Part shown: one piece after another, positions 44,982 to 53,218 of the stretch
Position numbering within the stretch: position 1 is the stretch's first letter
Layout of the letters: every line of letters begins with the position of its first letter
From: Luteimonas yindakuii
GTDB lineage: Bacteria > Pseudomonadota > Gammaproteobacteria > Xanthomonadales > Xanthomonadaceae
Direction of reading: 5' to 3'
DNA length: 64,000 nt
NCBI RefSeq assembly: GCF_004803715.2
Contig: NZ_CP039383.2
Coordinates: 806,001-870,000, forward strand
Program-made: the position numbers and the translations under genes
The notes under the pieces: generated by a model
Database searches by the model: none
The model's input: only the letters and a program-made list of their open reading frames with translations
Told to the model about the DNA's origin: nothing

Positions 44982-45887
44982 TCATTGCAGGCGCTCCGGT
45001 GCGGGCATTGGAGCCGGGGTAGAAGTGAACAACGCGTCAACGGCGGGTGCGTCGAAGTGGTAGCGCTCGCCGCAGAACTCGCAGCGGACCTCGGCGTGGC
45101 CGTGGTCGTGGGTGGCCGCCATCGCTTCCTCATGGCCCAGTGACACGAGTACGCCTTCGACGCGCTCGCGCGAGCACGAACAGCCGAATGCCAGCGTGCG
45201 CCCACCCATCGGCTGCACGTCCTCTTCGGGGAACAGCCGGCGCAGCAACTGTTCGCAACTCCAGGCCTGCAGCTCGTCCTCGCGCAGCGTGTCGAAGAGG
45301 ACGCTGGCGCGATTCCAGCCATCGTTGTCTCCACTGTCGCCCGGCAGCTTCTGCAGCATGAGCCCTGCGCAGAGGTCGTCGGTGGTGGTCAGCAGCAGCC
45401 GGGTGGGCAACTGCTCCGATTGCCGGAAGTAGTTCTCGAATGCCTCGGCGAGTCCGGCGGCGGCGATCTCGACCAGGCCCTGGTAGCGCGTTGGATCGCG
45501 GCCGGGGCCGGGGTTCTCGATCGTGATCGCCATGACGGCATCGTCGCCGGCGAGCCGGCGCAGATCGGGGCCGGCAACCTGCGCGGCCGCGGCATCGAAG
45601 TGGGCGAGTCCGCGCAACGTGCCCTGCGCCGTGCATTCGGCGAACAGCGCACGCATCGGACCTTCGCCGCGCAGCTGCACCGACAGCCGGCCATCGACCT
45701 TTGCGTGCGCGGTGAACAGCGCACTCGCCGCAACCGCTTCGCCGAGCGTGGCAGCGACTCCGGCGGGATAGCTTTCGCTTGCGGCGATCCGCCGCCAGGT
45801 GTCATGCAGATGGACGCGCACGCCGCGTACGCCGGCATGGGGCAACAGGAAACGGTCGAGGCGATCGGTGTCGTCGGGCAGGGTCAT
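44982..45887 (-). CDS. hslO: Hsp33 redox-regulated chaperone
   Basis: A chaperone switched on by oxidation that holds unfolded proteins. 301 residues. The N-terminal domain contains the usual VHLHDTWRRI and GEAVAASALFTAHAK segments; the C-terminal zinc centre is Cys-X-Cys (GCSCSRERV) plus Cys-X2-Cys (VRCEFCGERYHF), all four cysteines present. The middle linker includes CEQLLRRLFPEEDV. The start at 45887 (MTLPDDTDR) is chosen from the family N-terminus. It is divergent from mtgA. Confidence 0.95.
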   Translation of the reverse strand: MTLPDDTDRLDRFLLPHAGVRGVRVHLHDTWRRIAASESYPAGVAATLGEAVAASALFTAHAKVDGRLSVQLRGEGPMRALFAECTAQGTLRGLAHFDAAAAQVAGPDLRRLAGDDAVMAITIENPGPGRDPTRYQGLVEIAAAGLAEAFENYFRQSEQLPTRLLLTTTDDLCAGLMLQKLPGDSGDNDGWNRASVLFDTLREDELQAWSCEQLLRRLFPEEDVQPMGGRTLAFGCSCSRERVEGVLVSLGHEEAMAATHDHGHAEVRCEFCGERYHFDAPAVDALFTSTPAPMPAPERLQ

Positions 45888-45914
45888 GGAGGATCCGTAG
45901 GGCGCGATGTGCCG

Positions 45915-45920
45915 GATAAT
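45915..45920 (+). promoter_or_regulatory. -10 element (GATAAT) of mtgA
   Basis: GATAAT in the hslO–mtgA gap, about 60 bases before the mtgA ATG. A CCCCC/GGGGG hairpin (45951-45966) falls in the leader. Confidence 0.4.
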
Positions 45921-45979
45921 GCCGCGCTCGGCATCACGGCGGCGGGAAGTCCCCCTGAAATGGGGGCAACGGGAGCGGC

Positions 45980-46750
45980 ATGCAAGCACAGCGCAGTGGA
46001 ACCCTCGACCAGCACGATCGACCACCACGGCGGAGACGCAGCCGTTGGCACTGGCTGTGGAAACTGCCTGTGCTGCTGGTGGTGGTCAGCGTGCTGCAGG
46101 TGCTGGTGCTGCGGGTGATCGACCCGCCGTTCTCCGCATACATGGCCGCGCGGCAGCTCGAAGCCTGGGCCGGGAACGGGCCGGAGCAGATCGACTACGC
46201 GTGGCGTGACTGGGACGCGATCGCGCCGGCGTTGCCACTGGCGGTGATCGCGTCGGAAGACCAGAACTTCGCCCGTCACCGCGGCTTCGACTTCGATGCG
46301 ATCGAGAAGGCGCGGGCGCACAACGCGCGTGGCGGGCGCACGCGTGGCGCCAGCACCATCAGCCAGCAGGTCGCGCGCAACCTGTTCCTGTGGAGCGGAC
46401 GGAGCTGGGTGCGCAAGGGGCTGGAAGCCTGGTACACGGTGCTGATCGAGCTGCTGTGGCCCAAGCAGCGCATCCTCGAGGTCTACGTCAACGTCGCCGA
46501 ATTGGGCGATGGCGTGTACGGCGCGCAGGCGGCGGCGCGGCGGTTCTACGGGCGCGATGCCTCGGCGCTGGACTGGACGCAGAGTGCGCGGCTGGCCGCG
46601 GTGTTGCCGAGTCCGCGTCGCTACAGCGCAACGCGGCCGGGCCCGTACGTGCAGCGGCGCACCCAGGCCATCCAGCGGCAGATGCGACAGATCGGCGGCG
46701 AGGCGCATCTGCGGCAGCTCGACCAGAGCCATCGACGTCGGTACCGATGA
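45980..46750 (+). CDS. mtgA: Monofunctional peptidoglycan transglycosylase
   Basis: Polymerises glycan strands from lipid II. 256 residues. One N-terminal membrane helix (about residues 27-46) anchors the GT51 domain in the periplasm. Motifs: catalytic Glu93 in [72 protein letters not shown] and [13 protein letters not shown]. No penicillin-binding domain follows, which defines MtgA. The start has GGGAGC just upstream. It is followed 44 bases later by a glycosyltransferase gene. Confidence 0.96.
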   Translation: MQAQRSGTLDQHDRPPRRRRSRWHWLWKLPVLLVVVSVLQVLVLRVIDPPFSAYMAARQLEAWAGNGPEQIDYAWRDWDAIAPALPLAVIASEDQNFARHRGFDFDAIEKARAHNARGGRTRGASTISQQVARNLFLWSGRSWVRKGLEAWYTVLIELLWPKQRILEVYVNVAELGDGVYGAQAAARRFYGRDASALDWTQSARLAAVLPSPRRYSATRPGPYVQRRTQAIQRQMRQIGGEAHLRQLDQSHRRRYR

Positions 46751-46781
46751 GCGCACACCGCCGACCGCAGCGACAAGCCGC

Positions 46782-46787
46782 TAGGAT
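46782..46787 (+). promoter_or_regulatory. -10 element (TAGGAT) 7 bases before the 46795 ATG
   Basis: TAGGAT followed by GCGCGCC and the ATG of the glycosyltransferase gene; a leaderless transcript is predicted. No ribosome-binding site is present. Confidence 0.45.
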
Positions 46788-46794
46788 GCGCGCC

Positions 46795-47820
46795 ATGAGC
46801 CATGACCGCCTGACCATCGTCGTTGCCGCCTTCAACGAGGCCGACGCGCTGCCCGTCCTGCACCGGCGGATCCTCGACGTGCTGGATGGACTGCGCGGCG
46901 ACGGCATCGACGGCGGCGTGCTGTATGTCGACGACGGCAGCCGGGACCCCACCTGGCCGGTGCTGCAGGAACTCGCGGCGGCCGATGCGCGTGTCGCGCT
47001 GGTCCGGCTGTCGCGCAACTTCGGCAAGGAGGCCGCGCTGACGGCGGGCCTGGACCTGGTCGAAGAGGGCGCCGCGGTGATCCTCGACGCGGATGGCCAG
47101 GATCCGCCGGAACTCATTCCACGCTTCGTCGCGCTATGGCGCGAAGGCCATGACGATGTCTATGGCACCCGTACCGAGCGCGAGGGCGAGACCTGGCTCA
47201 AGCGCGCGTCCGCGCACCTGTTCTATCGGGTGATGCTGCGGCTGTCGAAGACGCCGATCCCGGTCGACACGGGTGATTTCCGGCTGCTTTCGCCGCGTGC
47301 GCTGGCGGCGTTGCGGCAGTTGCGCGAACGCCACCGCTTCATGAAGGGCCTGTTCGGCTGGGTCGGCTTCAACCGCATCGCCGTGCCCTACCAGCGCGAT
47401 GCGCGCCTGGCCGGCCACAGCAAGTTCAATTTCTGGCGGCTGTGGAACTTCGCGCTGGAAGGGGTGACCAGCTTCTCCACCGCGCCGCTGCGGCTGGCGA
47501 CCTATGTCGGGCTGGGCACCGCGTTGATGGCGTTCCTGTACGCGCTGTGGATCGTGGTCAAGGCACTGATCTGGCGTGATCCGGTGGCCGGCTGGCCGAC
47601 GATGATGGCGGTGATCCTGTTCCTCGGCGGCATGCAGCTGATCGCACTCGGCCTGATCGGCGAATACCTGGGCCGGCTGTACGAGGAGTCCAAGCAGCGG
47701 CCGCTGTACCTCGTCGACACCTGGCTGCCTGCGCGCGGCGTATCCTCGAAGCCCGTGTCGACGTTGGAGGTGGAACGCCATGCGTACCGTGCGGCAGGTG
47801 CTGGAATCGAAGAACCCTGA
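46795..47820 (+). CDS. Polyprenyl-phosphate glycosyltransferase, GtrB/ArnC type
   Basis: A family 2 glycosyltransferase, 341 residues, that moves a sugar from a nucleotide donor to a lipid carrier. Motifs: TIVVAAFNEADALPVL, VLYVDDGSRDPTW (metal/nucleotide), LSRNFGKEAALTAGL, ILDADGQDPPE, TGDFRLLS and GHSKFNFWRL. Two C-terminal membrane helices (about 235-258 and 270-292) follow, as in GtrB and ArnC relatives. The donor and the final glycan are unknown. Its 3' end overlaps the CBS gene by 41 bases. The start has no ribosome-binding site but a TAGGAT seven bases upstream. Confidence 0.93.
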   Translation: MSHDRLTIVVAAFNEADALPVLHRRILDVLDGLRGDGIDGGVLYVDDGSRDPTWPVLQELAAADARVALVRLSRNFGKEAALTAGLDLVEEGAAVILDADGQDPPELIPRFVALWREGHDDVYGTRTEREGETWLKRASAHLFYRVMLRLSKTPIPVDTGDFRLLSPRALAALRQLRERHRFMKGLFGWVGFNRIAVPYQRDARLAGHSKFNFWRLWNFALEGVTSFSTAPLRLATYVGLGTALMAFLYALWIVVKALIWRDPVAGWPTMMAVILFLGGMQLIALGLIGEYLGRLYEESKQRPLYLVDTWLPARGVSSKPVSTLEVERHAYRAAGAGIEEP

Positions 47821-48208
47821 GGTCCATGCGATCGGGCTGGATGCGCCGGTCATCGATGCACTGCGACTGATGGCCGAACACGGCATCGGCGCCGTCCTCG
47901 TGATCGAGCAGGACCGGCTGGCCGGGATCGTTTCCGAGCGCGATTACGCGCGCAAGGTCGTGCTGTCGGGGCGTTCCTCGCAGCAGACACCGGTGCGCGA
48001 CATCATGGTCGGTGCGGTGAGCACGATCGGCCCCGACGACACCGTGCCACGCTGCATGCAGATGATGACGGACGGTCGCTTCCGCCACCTGCCGGTGCTG
48101 GAGGACGGGCGGGTGATCGGCATCGTGTCGATCGGCGACCTGGTCAAGGCGGTGATCGAGGACCAGCAGGTCGAACTCGACCAGTTGCAGCGCTATATCG
48201 CGTCCTGA
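47780..48208 (+). CDS. Tandem CBS-domain protein
   Basis: A 142-residue protein made of two CBS domains (about residues 8-62 and 74-128), which typically bind AMP, ATP or SAM. Visible landmarks: EHGIGAVLVIEQDRLAGIVSERDYARKVV and GRFRHLPVLEDGRVIGIVSIGDLVKAVIE. No catalytic domain is attached, so it is probably a stand-alone regulator. The start at 47780 has GGAGGTGGA upstream, inside the glycosyltransferase gene, a 41-base overlap. A GTGCCCC/GGGGCAC hairpin follows its stop. Confidence 0.9.
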   Translation: MRTVRQVLESKNPEVHAIGLDAPVIDALRLMAEHGIGAVLVIEQDRLAGIVSERDYARKVVLSGRSSQQTPVRDIMVGAVSTIGPDDTVPRCMQMMTDGRFRHLPVLEDGRVIGIVSIGDLVKAVIEDQQVELDQLQRYIAS

Positions 48209-48251
48209 CGGAGCGCACGCGGCGCCGCGCGGGTGCGGCTGGCGCCTACGG

Positions 48252-48272
48252 GTGCCCCTTTAGTGGGGGCAC
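48252..48272. terminator. Bidirectional hairpin between CBS and AsmA genes
   Basis: GTGCCCC (48252-48258) pairs with GGGGCAC (48266-48272), loop of seven bases, between convergent genes. No U-run; probable terminator. Confidence 0.5.
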
Positions 48273-48298
48273 GAACTGATCCCCGTCCAGCGGACGAC

Positions 48299-50248
48299 TC
48301 AGCGGGCGTACTCGCCGCCGCAGTCGCTGTCCTCGCCCGGGCCCAGTTCCAGCGTGGCCAGCAGCGCGGCCGGCGGTGCGATGGAACCGAGCGCCAGGGC
48401 GATCGCCCCACGCAGTCCGAGACGGGCAAGGTCGGGGCGGAAGCTGGGGTCGGAGAACGTGCCCCCGATCACCAGCGGCGAGCGCAGGCTGAGGATGCTG
48501 CGATCCTTCGGGCGCGGCCGCAACAGCAGGTCGAGGCGCTCGCTTTCGAGGTCGATCGTGCCCTCGCCGACGATCAGCGTGTCGGTGGTGTCGAAGGCGA
48601 GCGCGTTCGACGTCATCACGCCATCGGCCACCGCGAACTCCGCGAATGCGCAGCGGATCGGGATCTTGCGGTCGCGGGTCACCAGGAAGGCCAGGGCTTC
48701 GGCGATGTCGATGCCGGCCAGTTCCACCAGCAGAGCGCTGATTTCGCCCTTGCCCATGCCAATCGCGAGCTCGCCGTCCGAACTGCCGAGCATCGCCGCG
48801 ATCGAATTGCCGTTGCCGACCAGCTTCGCGTGGCCACCGATGCGGCCGACCGCGTCGCCGGCGAGCGTGGAATCCGGGAACAGTCCGCCCAGGTTGAGCC
48901 CGCGGACGTCGGCATCGAGCGTGGTGCGGATCGGCGACTTGCGTGCATCCATGCGCACGGTGGAGCGGATGTCGCCCCCCGCGACGCCGAAATTCAGCGG
49001 TTCCAGCCGCAGTACGCCGTTCTCGAGGAACAGGTGCGCATCCATGTCGTCGAGCGGCAGGTCCGCTTCGATGCGCTGCGCACGCAGGCGCACGTCGGCA
49101 TCCATCGCGTTGAGCTTGTCCAGCTCGTAGGGCGTATCAGGGATAAGGCCGCTGCTCGACGCTTCGGCTTCCTGCGCCGGGCTCGGGGTTTCGCCGGCGC
49201 CGGATTCCGGCGCGCCGCCCAGGAACCCGGCGAGGTCGTCGAGGTCGAGCAGCTTCGACACCAGGTCGGCCTTGAACAGGTTGCGCTCGCCGCCGGTCTC
49301 GACCGTCACCGAACCGGCGAGGTCGCTGTCGCCCACCTTGCCGCTGAAATCACGGTAGTGCCAGGTCGTCCCTTCGCGCTGCAACTGGCCGTCGACCGAG
49401 TACGGCGGCGTCGGTGGCATGGCCAGCCCGAGCAGGGGATAGAGGTGTTCCAGATTGCGGCCGGCCAGCGCCATCTGGAAGCCGAAGGTCTCGAACTGGA
49501 ATGCGTCGAGCAGGGAGCCGCGGGCGTGCGCGCGCGTTGCGCCGGCGCGGGCGTGCAGGTCGAAGCGGTATGGGCTGTCGGTGTCCTGCAGGTCGAGCGG
49601 CGACTGTGCGGTGCCCTCGAGTTCGAACTCGGCGGCACGCCAGCGCCCTTCGCCGGTGATCGCGACCGGCGGCGCGGCATCGTTCTCGCCAGGTGCCTGG
49701 CTGGCGACGCGCACGTCGACCTCGGTTTCACCTTCCGGGTCCAGGAACAGCAGCGTGCCGTCGTCGATCCACAGGCGCCGCAGCTGGATCGGCGTGCCAC
49801 CGCCGTCGCCGGCGAACGCGCTCCAGTTGCCTTCGCGGTCGGGTCCGATTTCCAGCCGCACCTGCGGGCGTTGCAGGCGGATTTCAGGGATCCGCACCTG
49901 GCCACGCAGCAGCGGCAACACCTCGATCGACAGGTCGAGCCTGTCGGCGGCGGCCATGCGGGCCTCGTCCGACCACTCGGCATTGCCGAGGTCGAGCGCA
50001 TCGGCGCGAATCGTCGTAACCCGGCCGAGGTCGACGTCGAGGTCGCCGCCGATCGTGAAGCTGCGCCCGGTGCGCGCTTCCACCGCGCGCTCCACCGGGC
50101 GCTTGAACCAGTTCCAGTCCCACAACAGGATCAGGATCAGTACGCCAACCGCCGCCACGGCAAGGGCGGTACGCCATGGGTGGTCGGCGAAAGTGTCGAA
50201 CGTGCGACGCCGGCGGGCGGAAGGTGTTGGGGCAGGCGCCTCGGACAT
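48299..50248 (-). CDS. AsmA-family envelope protein
   Basis: A 649-residue inner-membrane-anchored periplasmic protein. A short cytoplasmic tail and one helix (about residues 28-46) are followed by a long beta-rich body with the AsmA start pattern DWNWFKRPVERAVEARTGRSFTIGGDLDVDLG and a C-terminal AsmA-like segment (MTSNALAFDTTDTLIVGEGTIDLESERLDLLLRPRP). AsmA-like proteins help move lipids or affect outer-membrane assembly. The start at 50248 has AAAGGTGA with a 5-base spacer. It is transcribed after the MliC-like gene, 77 bases away. Confidence 0.88.
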   Translation of the reverse strand: MSEAPAPTPSARRRRTFDTFADHPWRTALAVAAVGVLILILLWDWNWFKRPVERAVEARTGRSFTIGGDLDVDLGRVTTIRADALDLGNAEWSDEARMAAADRLDLSIEVLPLLRGQVRIPEIRLQRPQVRLEIGPDREGNWSAFAGDGGGTPIQLRRLWIDDGTLLFLDPEGETEVDVRVASQAPGENDAAPPVAITGEGRWRAAEFELEGTAQSPLDLQDTDSPYRFDLHARAGATRAHARGSLLDAFQFETFGFQMALAGRNLEHLYPLLGLAMPPTPPYSVDGQLQREGTTWHYRDFSGKVGDSDLAGSVTVETGGERNLFKADLVSKLLDLDDLAGFLGGAPESGAGETPSPAQEAEASSSGLIPDTPYELDKLNAMDADVRLRAQRIEADLPLDDMDAHLFLENGVLRLEPLNFGVAGGDIRSTVRMDARKSPIRTTLDADVRGLNLGGLFPDSTLAGDAVGRIGGHAKLVGNGNSIAAMLGSSDGELAIGMGKGEISALLVELAGIDIAEALAFLVTRDRKIPIRCAFAEFAVADGVMTSNALAFDTTDTLIVGEGTIDLESERLDLLLRPRPKDRSILSLRSPLVIGGTFSDPSFRPDLARLGLRGAIALALGSIAPPAALLATLELGPGEDSDCGGEYAR

Positions 50249-50325
50249 GGGATTCACCTTTCGGGTTCCCGCCACCTTCGGTGCGCCGGTATCAAACCAT
50301 GGTGAACGCGTTGTTCGGCATTCAC

Positions 50326-50718
50326 TCAGCCGGTGGCGCTTTCGGCCTCGACCGCGGCGGTCGAGGCCTGCTCCTCGCAACGCAGCGTGCGCCCGTTGTC
50401 CTGCGACAGCTCGACGTAGTCGGCACCGACCACGAAGCGCAGGCCGACGTCCGACCACGTCGGCGGTTGGCTCTTGTCCATGGATCCCAGCTGCACCACC
50501 CGGCCATCGCTCATCGCGATGCGGGCGAAGCGGCGGTTCTCGATGAGGTCCACGCGGTTGCCGCCGTCGCACAGGTAGGTCGCATCCACCGGCCCGACCG
50601 GGGGCTTCGCGCCCTGCTGTTCGAACGCCTCGCTGACCGGCGTGGCGGGGGTGGGCTGCGAGTCCTGGCCGCATGCGGCAAGCAGCAGGCAGGCGGTGAT
50701 GACAGACGCGGTTCGCAT
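50326..50718 (-). CDS. MliC-like lysozyme-inhibitor lipoprotein
   Basis: A 130-residue lipoprotein; the signal ends LLAAC. The mature part has the C-type lysozyme inhibitor (MliC/PliC) layout: YLCDGGNRVDLIENRRFARIAMSDGRVVQLG … GADYVELSQDNGRTLRCEE, with two cysteines placed to form the family disulfide. Such proteins protect the cell wall from host or predator lysozyme; here the length and middle loop differ from the classical form, so the target is uncertain. The start has AAGGAG at eight bases. Confidence 0.78.
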   Translation of the reverse strand: MRTASVITACLLLAACGQDSQPTPATPVSEAFEQQGAKPPVGPVDATYLCDGGNRVDLIENRRFARIAMSDGRVVQLGSMDKSQPPTWSDVGLRFVVGADYVELSQDNGRTLRCEEQASTAAVEAESATG

Positions 50719-50765
50719 GGCGGCACTCCTTGAGACGGATGGGGCAAGGGTACGCCGGGCGCCGG

Positions 50766-51419
50766 TCAGCGTGGTGTCACCACCTGCGCCATCACCGCGA
50801 TGTAGTGGCAGACGCTGCCGGCGATGCAGAACAGGTGCCAGATCGCGTGCGAATAGGGGATGGATTCGCGATGGTAGAAGATCGTGCCCAGGGTGTAGAA
50901 CAGCCCGCCCGCGATCAGCCAGCCGAACGTCCATCCGTCCAGCGCCGCCAGCACGGGCTTGATCGCCACGATCACCAGCCAGCCCATGGCCACGTAGATC
51001 AGCGTCGACAGCCGCTTGAAGCGCCCGGTGTAGAACAGCTTGAACACCACGCCCGCCAGGGCCAGGGTCCAGATCGTCGCGAAGAGGGTCCAGCCGAGCG
51101 GCCCGCGCAGCCCGATCAGCGTGAATGGCGTGTAGGTGCCGGCGATCAGCAGGTAGATCGCGCAGTGGTCGAACACCTTCATCCGCCCCTTGAGCACCGG
51201 GTGGTGGATGGCGTGGTAAAGGGTGGAGGCGAGGTAGAGCAGCAGCAGGCTGATCCCGAACACGATCGCGGCGGTGAGCTGCCAGCGGTCGCCATGCAGT
51301 GCGGCGAGGGTGATCAGAACGGCACCGGCGGCGAGTGCGGCGGTGGCACCCAGCCCGTGGGTCAGTGCACTGGCGAGTTCTTCGCGCTTCTGGCGATGCG
51401 GGAACGTGGACGAGGTCAT
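50766..51419 (-). CDS. Hemolysin III-family membrane protein
   Basis: A 217-residue seven-helix membrane protein of the PAQR/hemolysin III family (YqfA type). Family motifs: EELASALTHGLGATAALAAG, STLYHAIHHPVLKGRMKVFDHCAIYLLIAGTYTPF, and YSHAIWHLFCIAGSVCHYIAV, which hold the conserved histidines. Despite the name, hemolytic activity in such bacteria is not established. The start at 51419 is preferred to an in-frame ATG at 51449, which lies only three bases after a possible -10 (TATGGT, 51453-51458). Confidence 0.9.
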   Translation of the reverse strand: MTSSTFPHRQKREELASALTHGLGATAALAAGAVLITLAALHGDRWQLTAAIVFGISLLLLYLASTLYHAIHHPVLKGRMKVFDHCAIYLLIAGTYTPFTLIGLRGPLGWTLFATIWTLALAGVVFKLFYTGRFKRLSTLIYVAMGWLVIVAIKPVLAALDGWTFGWLIAGGLFYTLGTIFYHRESIPYSHAIWHLFCIAGSVCHYIAVMAQVVTPR

Positions 51420-51503
51420 GTGCGGCCCGGGGGAAGGTCCGGTGCGCATTAGACCATACGCGCGCGTGTCGTCAGGTCGTGCCCCGCGCGCGCGCGGAGC
51501 CGG

Positions 51504-53108
51504 TCAGAAGGTGCCTGAGGCGTGCGCGTGCTCGCGGGTTGCGGCGAAGCGCACGTCGGGCCAGCGTTCCTGCGCCAGCTGCAGGTTGACCCGCGTCGGC
51601 GCCAGGTAGACGAGCTCGCCTGCGGCATCGATGCCGAGGTTGGGCGCGTTCTTCTCGCGGAACTCCTCCATCTTCTTCGCGTTGTCGCAGTGCACCCAGC
51701 GGGTGGTGACCACGCCGACCGGCTCGAAGATCGCATCGACGCTGTACTCGTCCTTGAGCCGGTAGGCGGCGACGTCGAACTGCAGCACGCCGACCGCGCC
51801 CAGGATCAGGTCGTTGGACATCAGCGGGCGGAAGAACTGGGTCGCGCCTTCCTCCGACAGCTGCGCCAGACCCTTCTGCAGCTGCTTGAGCTTGAGCGGG
51901 TCGCGCAGCCGCGCGCGCCGGAACAGTTCGGGAGCGAAGTTGGGGATGCCGGTAAAGGCCAGCTGCTCGCCCTCGGTGAAGGTGTCGCCGATCGAGATCG
52001 TGCCGTGGTTGTGGATGCCGATGACATCGCCCGGATACGCCTCGGTGGCGATCTCGCGGTCCGACGCCATGAAGGTCAGCGCGTTGGCGAGCTTCACTTC
52101 CTTGCCGGTGCGCGGATGGAAGGCCTTCATGCCGGCTTCGAAGCGACCCGAACAGACGCGCATGAACGCCACGCGGTCGCGGTGCTGCGGGTCCATGTTG
52201 GCCTGGATCTTGAACACGAAGCCGGTGAGTTTCGGTTCCTGCGGCGCGACCTCGCGGGTGGTCGTCGAGCGCGGCTGCGGCGACGGTGCGTGCTCGACGA
52301 AGAAATCCAGCAGCGGCTGCACGCCGAAGTTGTTGACACCCGAACCGAAGAACACCGGCGTCTGCCGGCCGGCGAGGTATTCGTCCTTGTCGAACGGGTG
52401 GCTTGCGCCCTGCACGAGTTCCAGTTCCTCGCGCAGGTCGTCGAGCATCTTCGCACCGATCTTCTCGACCAGGCCCGGCGCATCGAGCGACGGGAAGATC
52501 GTCGAATCCTGGCGGGTGAAGTTGCGGCCGGGTTCGTACAGATGCACTTCGCCGGTCAGCAGGTGCACCACGCCCTTCAGGCGCTGGCCCATGCCGATCG
52601 GCCAGGTCACCGGCGCGCACTGGATGCCGAGCACGGTTTCCACTTCGTCCAGAAGTTCGATCGGGTCCTTGCCCTCGCGGTCGAGCTTGTTGATGAAGGT
52701 CATGATCGGCGTGTCGCGCAGCCGGCAGACCTCCATCAGCTTGATCGTGCGCTCCTCCACGCCCTTGGCGACGTCGATGACCATCAGCGCCGAATCCACC
52801 GCGGTCAGCACGCGATAGGTGTCCTCGCCGAAGTCGGCGTGACCCGGCGTGTCGAGCAGGTTGACGATCTTGCCCTCGTAGGGGAACTGCATCACCGACG
52901 AGGTCACCGAGATCCCGCGTTCCTTTTCCAGCGCCATCCAGTCCGAAGTGGCGTGGCGCGTGGTCTTGCGCGACTTCACCGAGCCGGCCATCTGGATCGC
53001 ACCGCCGAACAACAGCAGCTTCTCGGTCAACGTGGTCTTGCCCGCGTCGGGGTGCGAAATGATCGCGAACGTGCGGCGGCGGGCGGATTCTGCGGAAACG
53101 TCAGGCAT
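51504..53108 (-). CDS. prfC: Peptide chain release factor 3
   Basis: A GTPase that recycles RF1 and RF2 after translation termination. 534 residues. G-motifs: [12 protein letters not shown] (P-loop), [12 protein letters not shown] (switch I), [14 protein letters not shown] (switch II) and [11 protein letters not shown] (NKLD). RF3-specific C-terminal segments include [19 protein letters not shown]. The start is the ATG at 53108; a GTG four codons earlier is possible. Its promoter shares a 17-base spacing with the divergent glycosyltransferase promoter. Confidence 0.96.
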   Translation of the reverse strand: MPDVSAESARRRTFAIISHPDAGKTTLTEKLLLFGGAIQMAGSVKSRKTTRHATSDWMALEKERGISVTSSVMQFPYEGKIVNLLDTPGHADFGEDTYRVLTAVDSALMVIDVAKGVEERTIKLMEVCRLRDTPIMTFINKLDREGKDPIELLDEVETVLGIQCAPVTWPIGMGQRLKGVVHLLTGEVHLYEPGRNFTRQDSTIFPSLDAPGLVEKIGAKMLDDLREELELVQGASHPFDKDEYLAGRQTPVFFGSGVNNFGVQPLLDFFVEHAPSPQPRSTTTREVAPQEPKLTGFVFKIQANMDPQHRDRVAFMRVCSGRFEAGMKAFHPRTGKEVKLANALTFMASDREIATEAYPGDVIGIHNHGTISIGDTFTEGEQLAFTGIPNFAPELFRRARLRDPLKLKQLQKGLAQLSEEGATQFFRPLMSNDLILGAVGVLQFDVAAYRLKDEYSVDAIFEPVGVVTTRWVHCDNAKKMEEFREKNAPNLGIDAAGELVYLAPTRVNLQLAQERWPDVRFAATREHAHASGTF

Positions 53109-53152
53109 GCGGGATTGCACGCGCTGCGTGCGGCAGGGTCAGGGGGCCGGCG

Positions 53153-53158
53153 ATTATA
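53153..53158 (-). promoter_or_regulatory. prfC -10 element (TATAAT)
   Basis: A perfect TATAAT on the minus strand, 44 bases before the prfC ATG. The same bases occupy exactly the -35 position of the divergent promoter. Confidence 0.7.
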
Positions 53159-53175
53159 CGCGGCGCGGGGCCACC

Positions 53176-53181
53176 TATAAT
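53176..53181 (+). promoter_or_regulatory. -10 element (TATAAT) of the GT-B gene
   Basis: A perfect TATAAT on the plus strand, 37 bases before the ATG at 53219. It occupies exactly the -35 position of the prfC promoter, 17 bases away. Confidence 0.7.
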
Positions 53182-53218
53182 CCGGGACCCGCGCGGGGCG
53201 CGTTTTGCAGTCAGGGCG

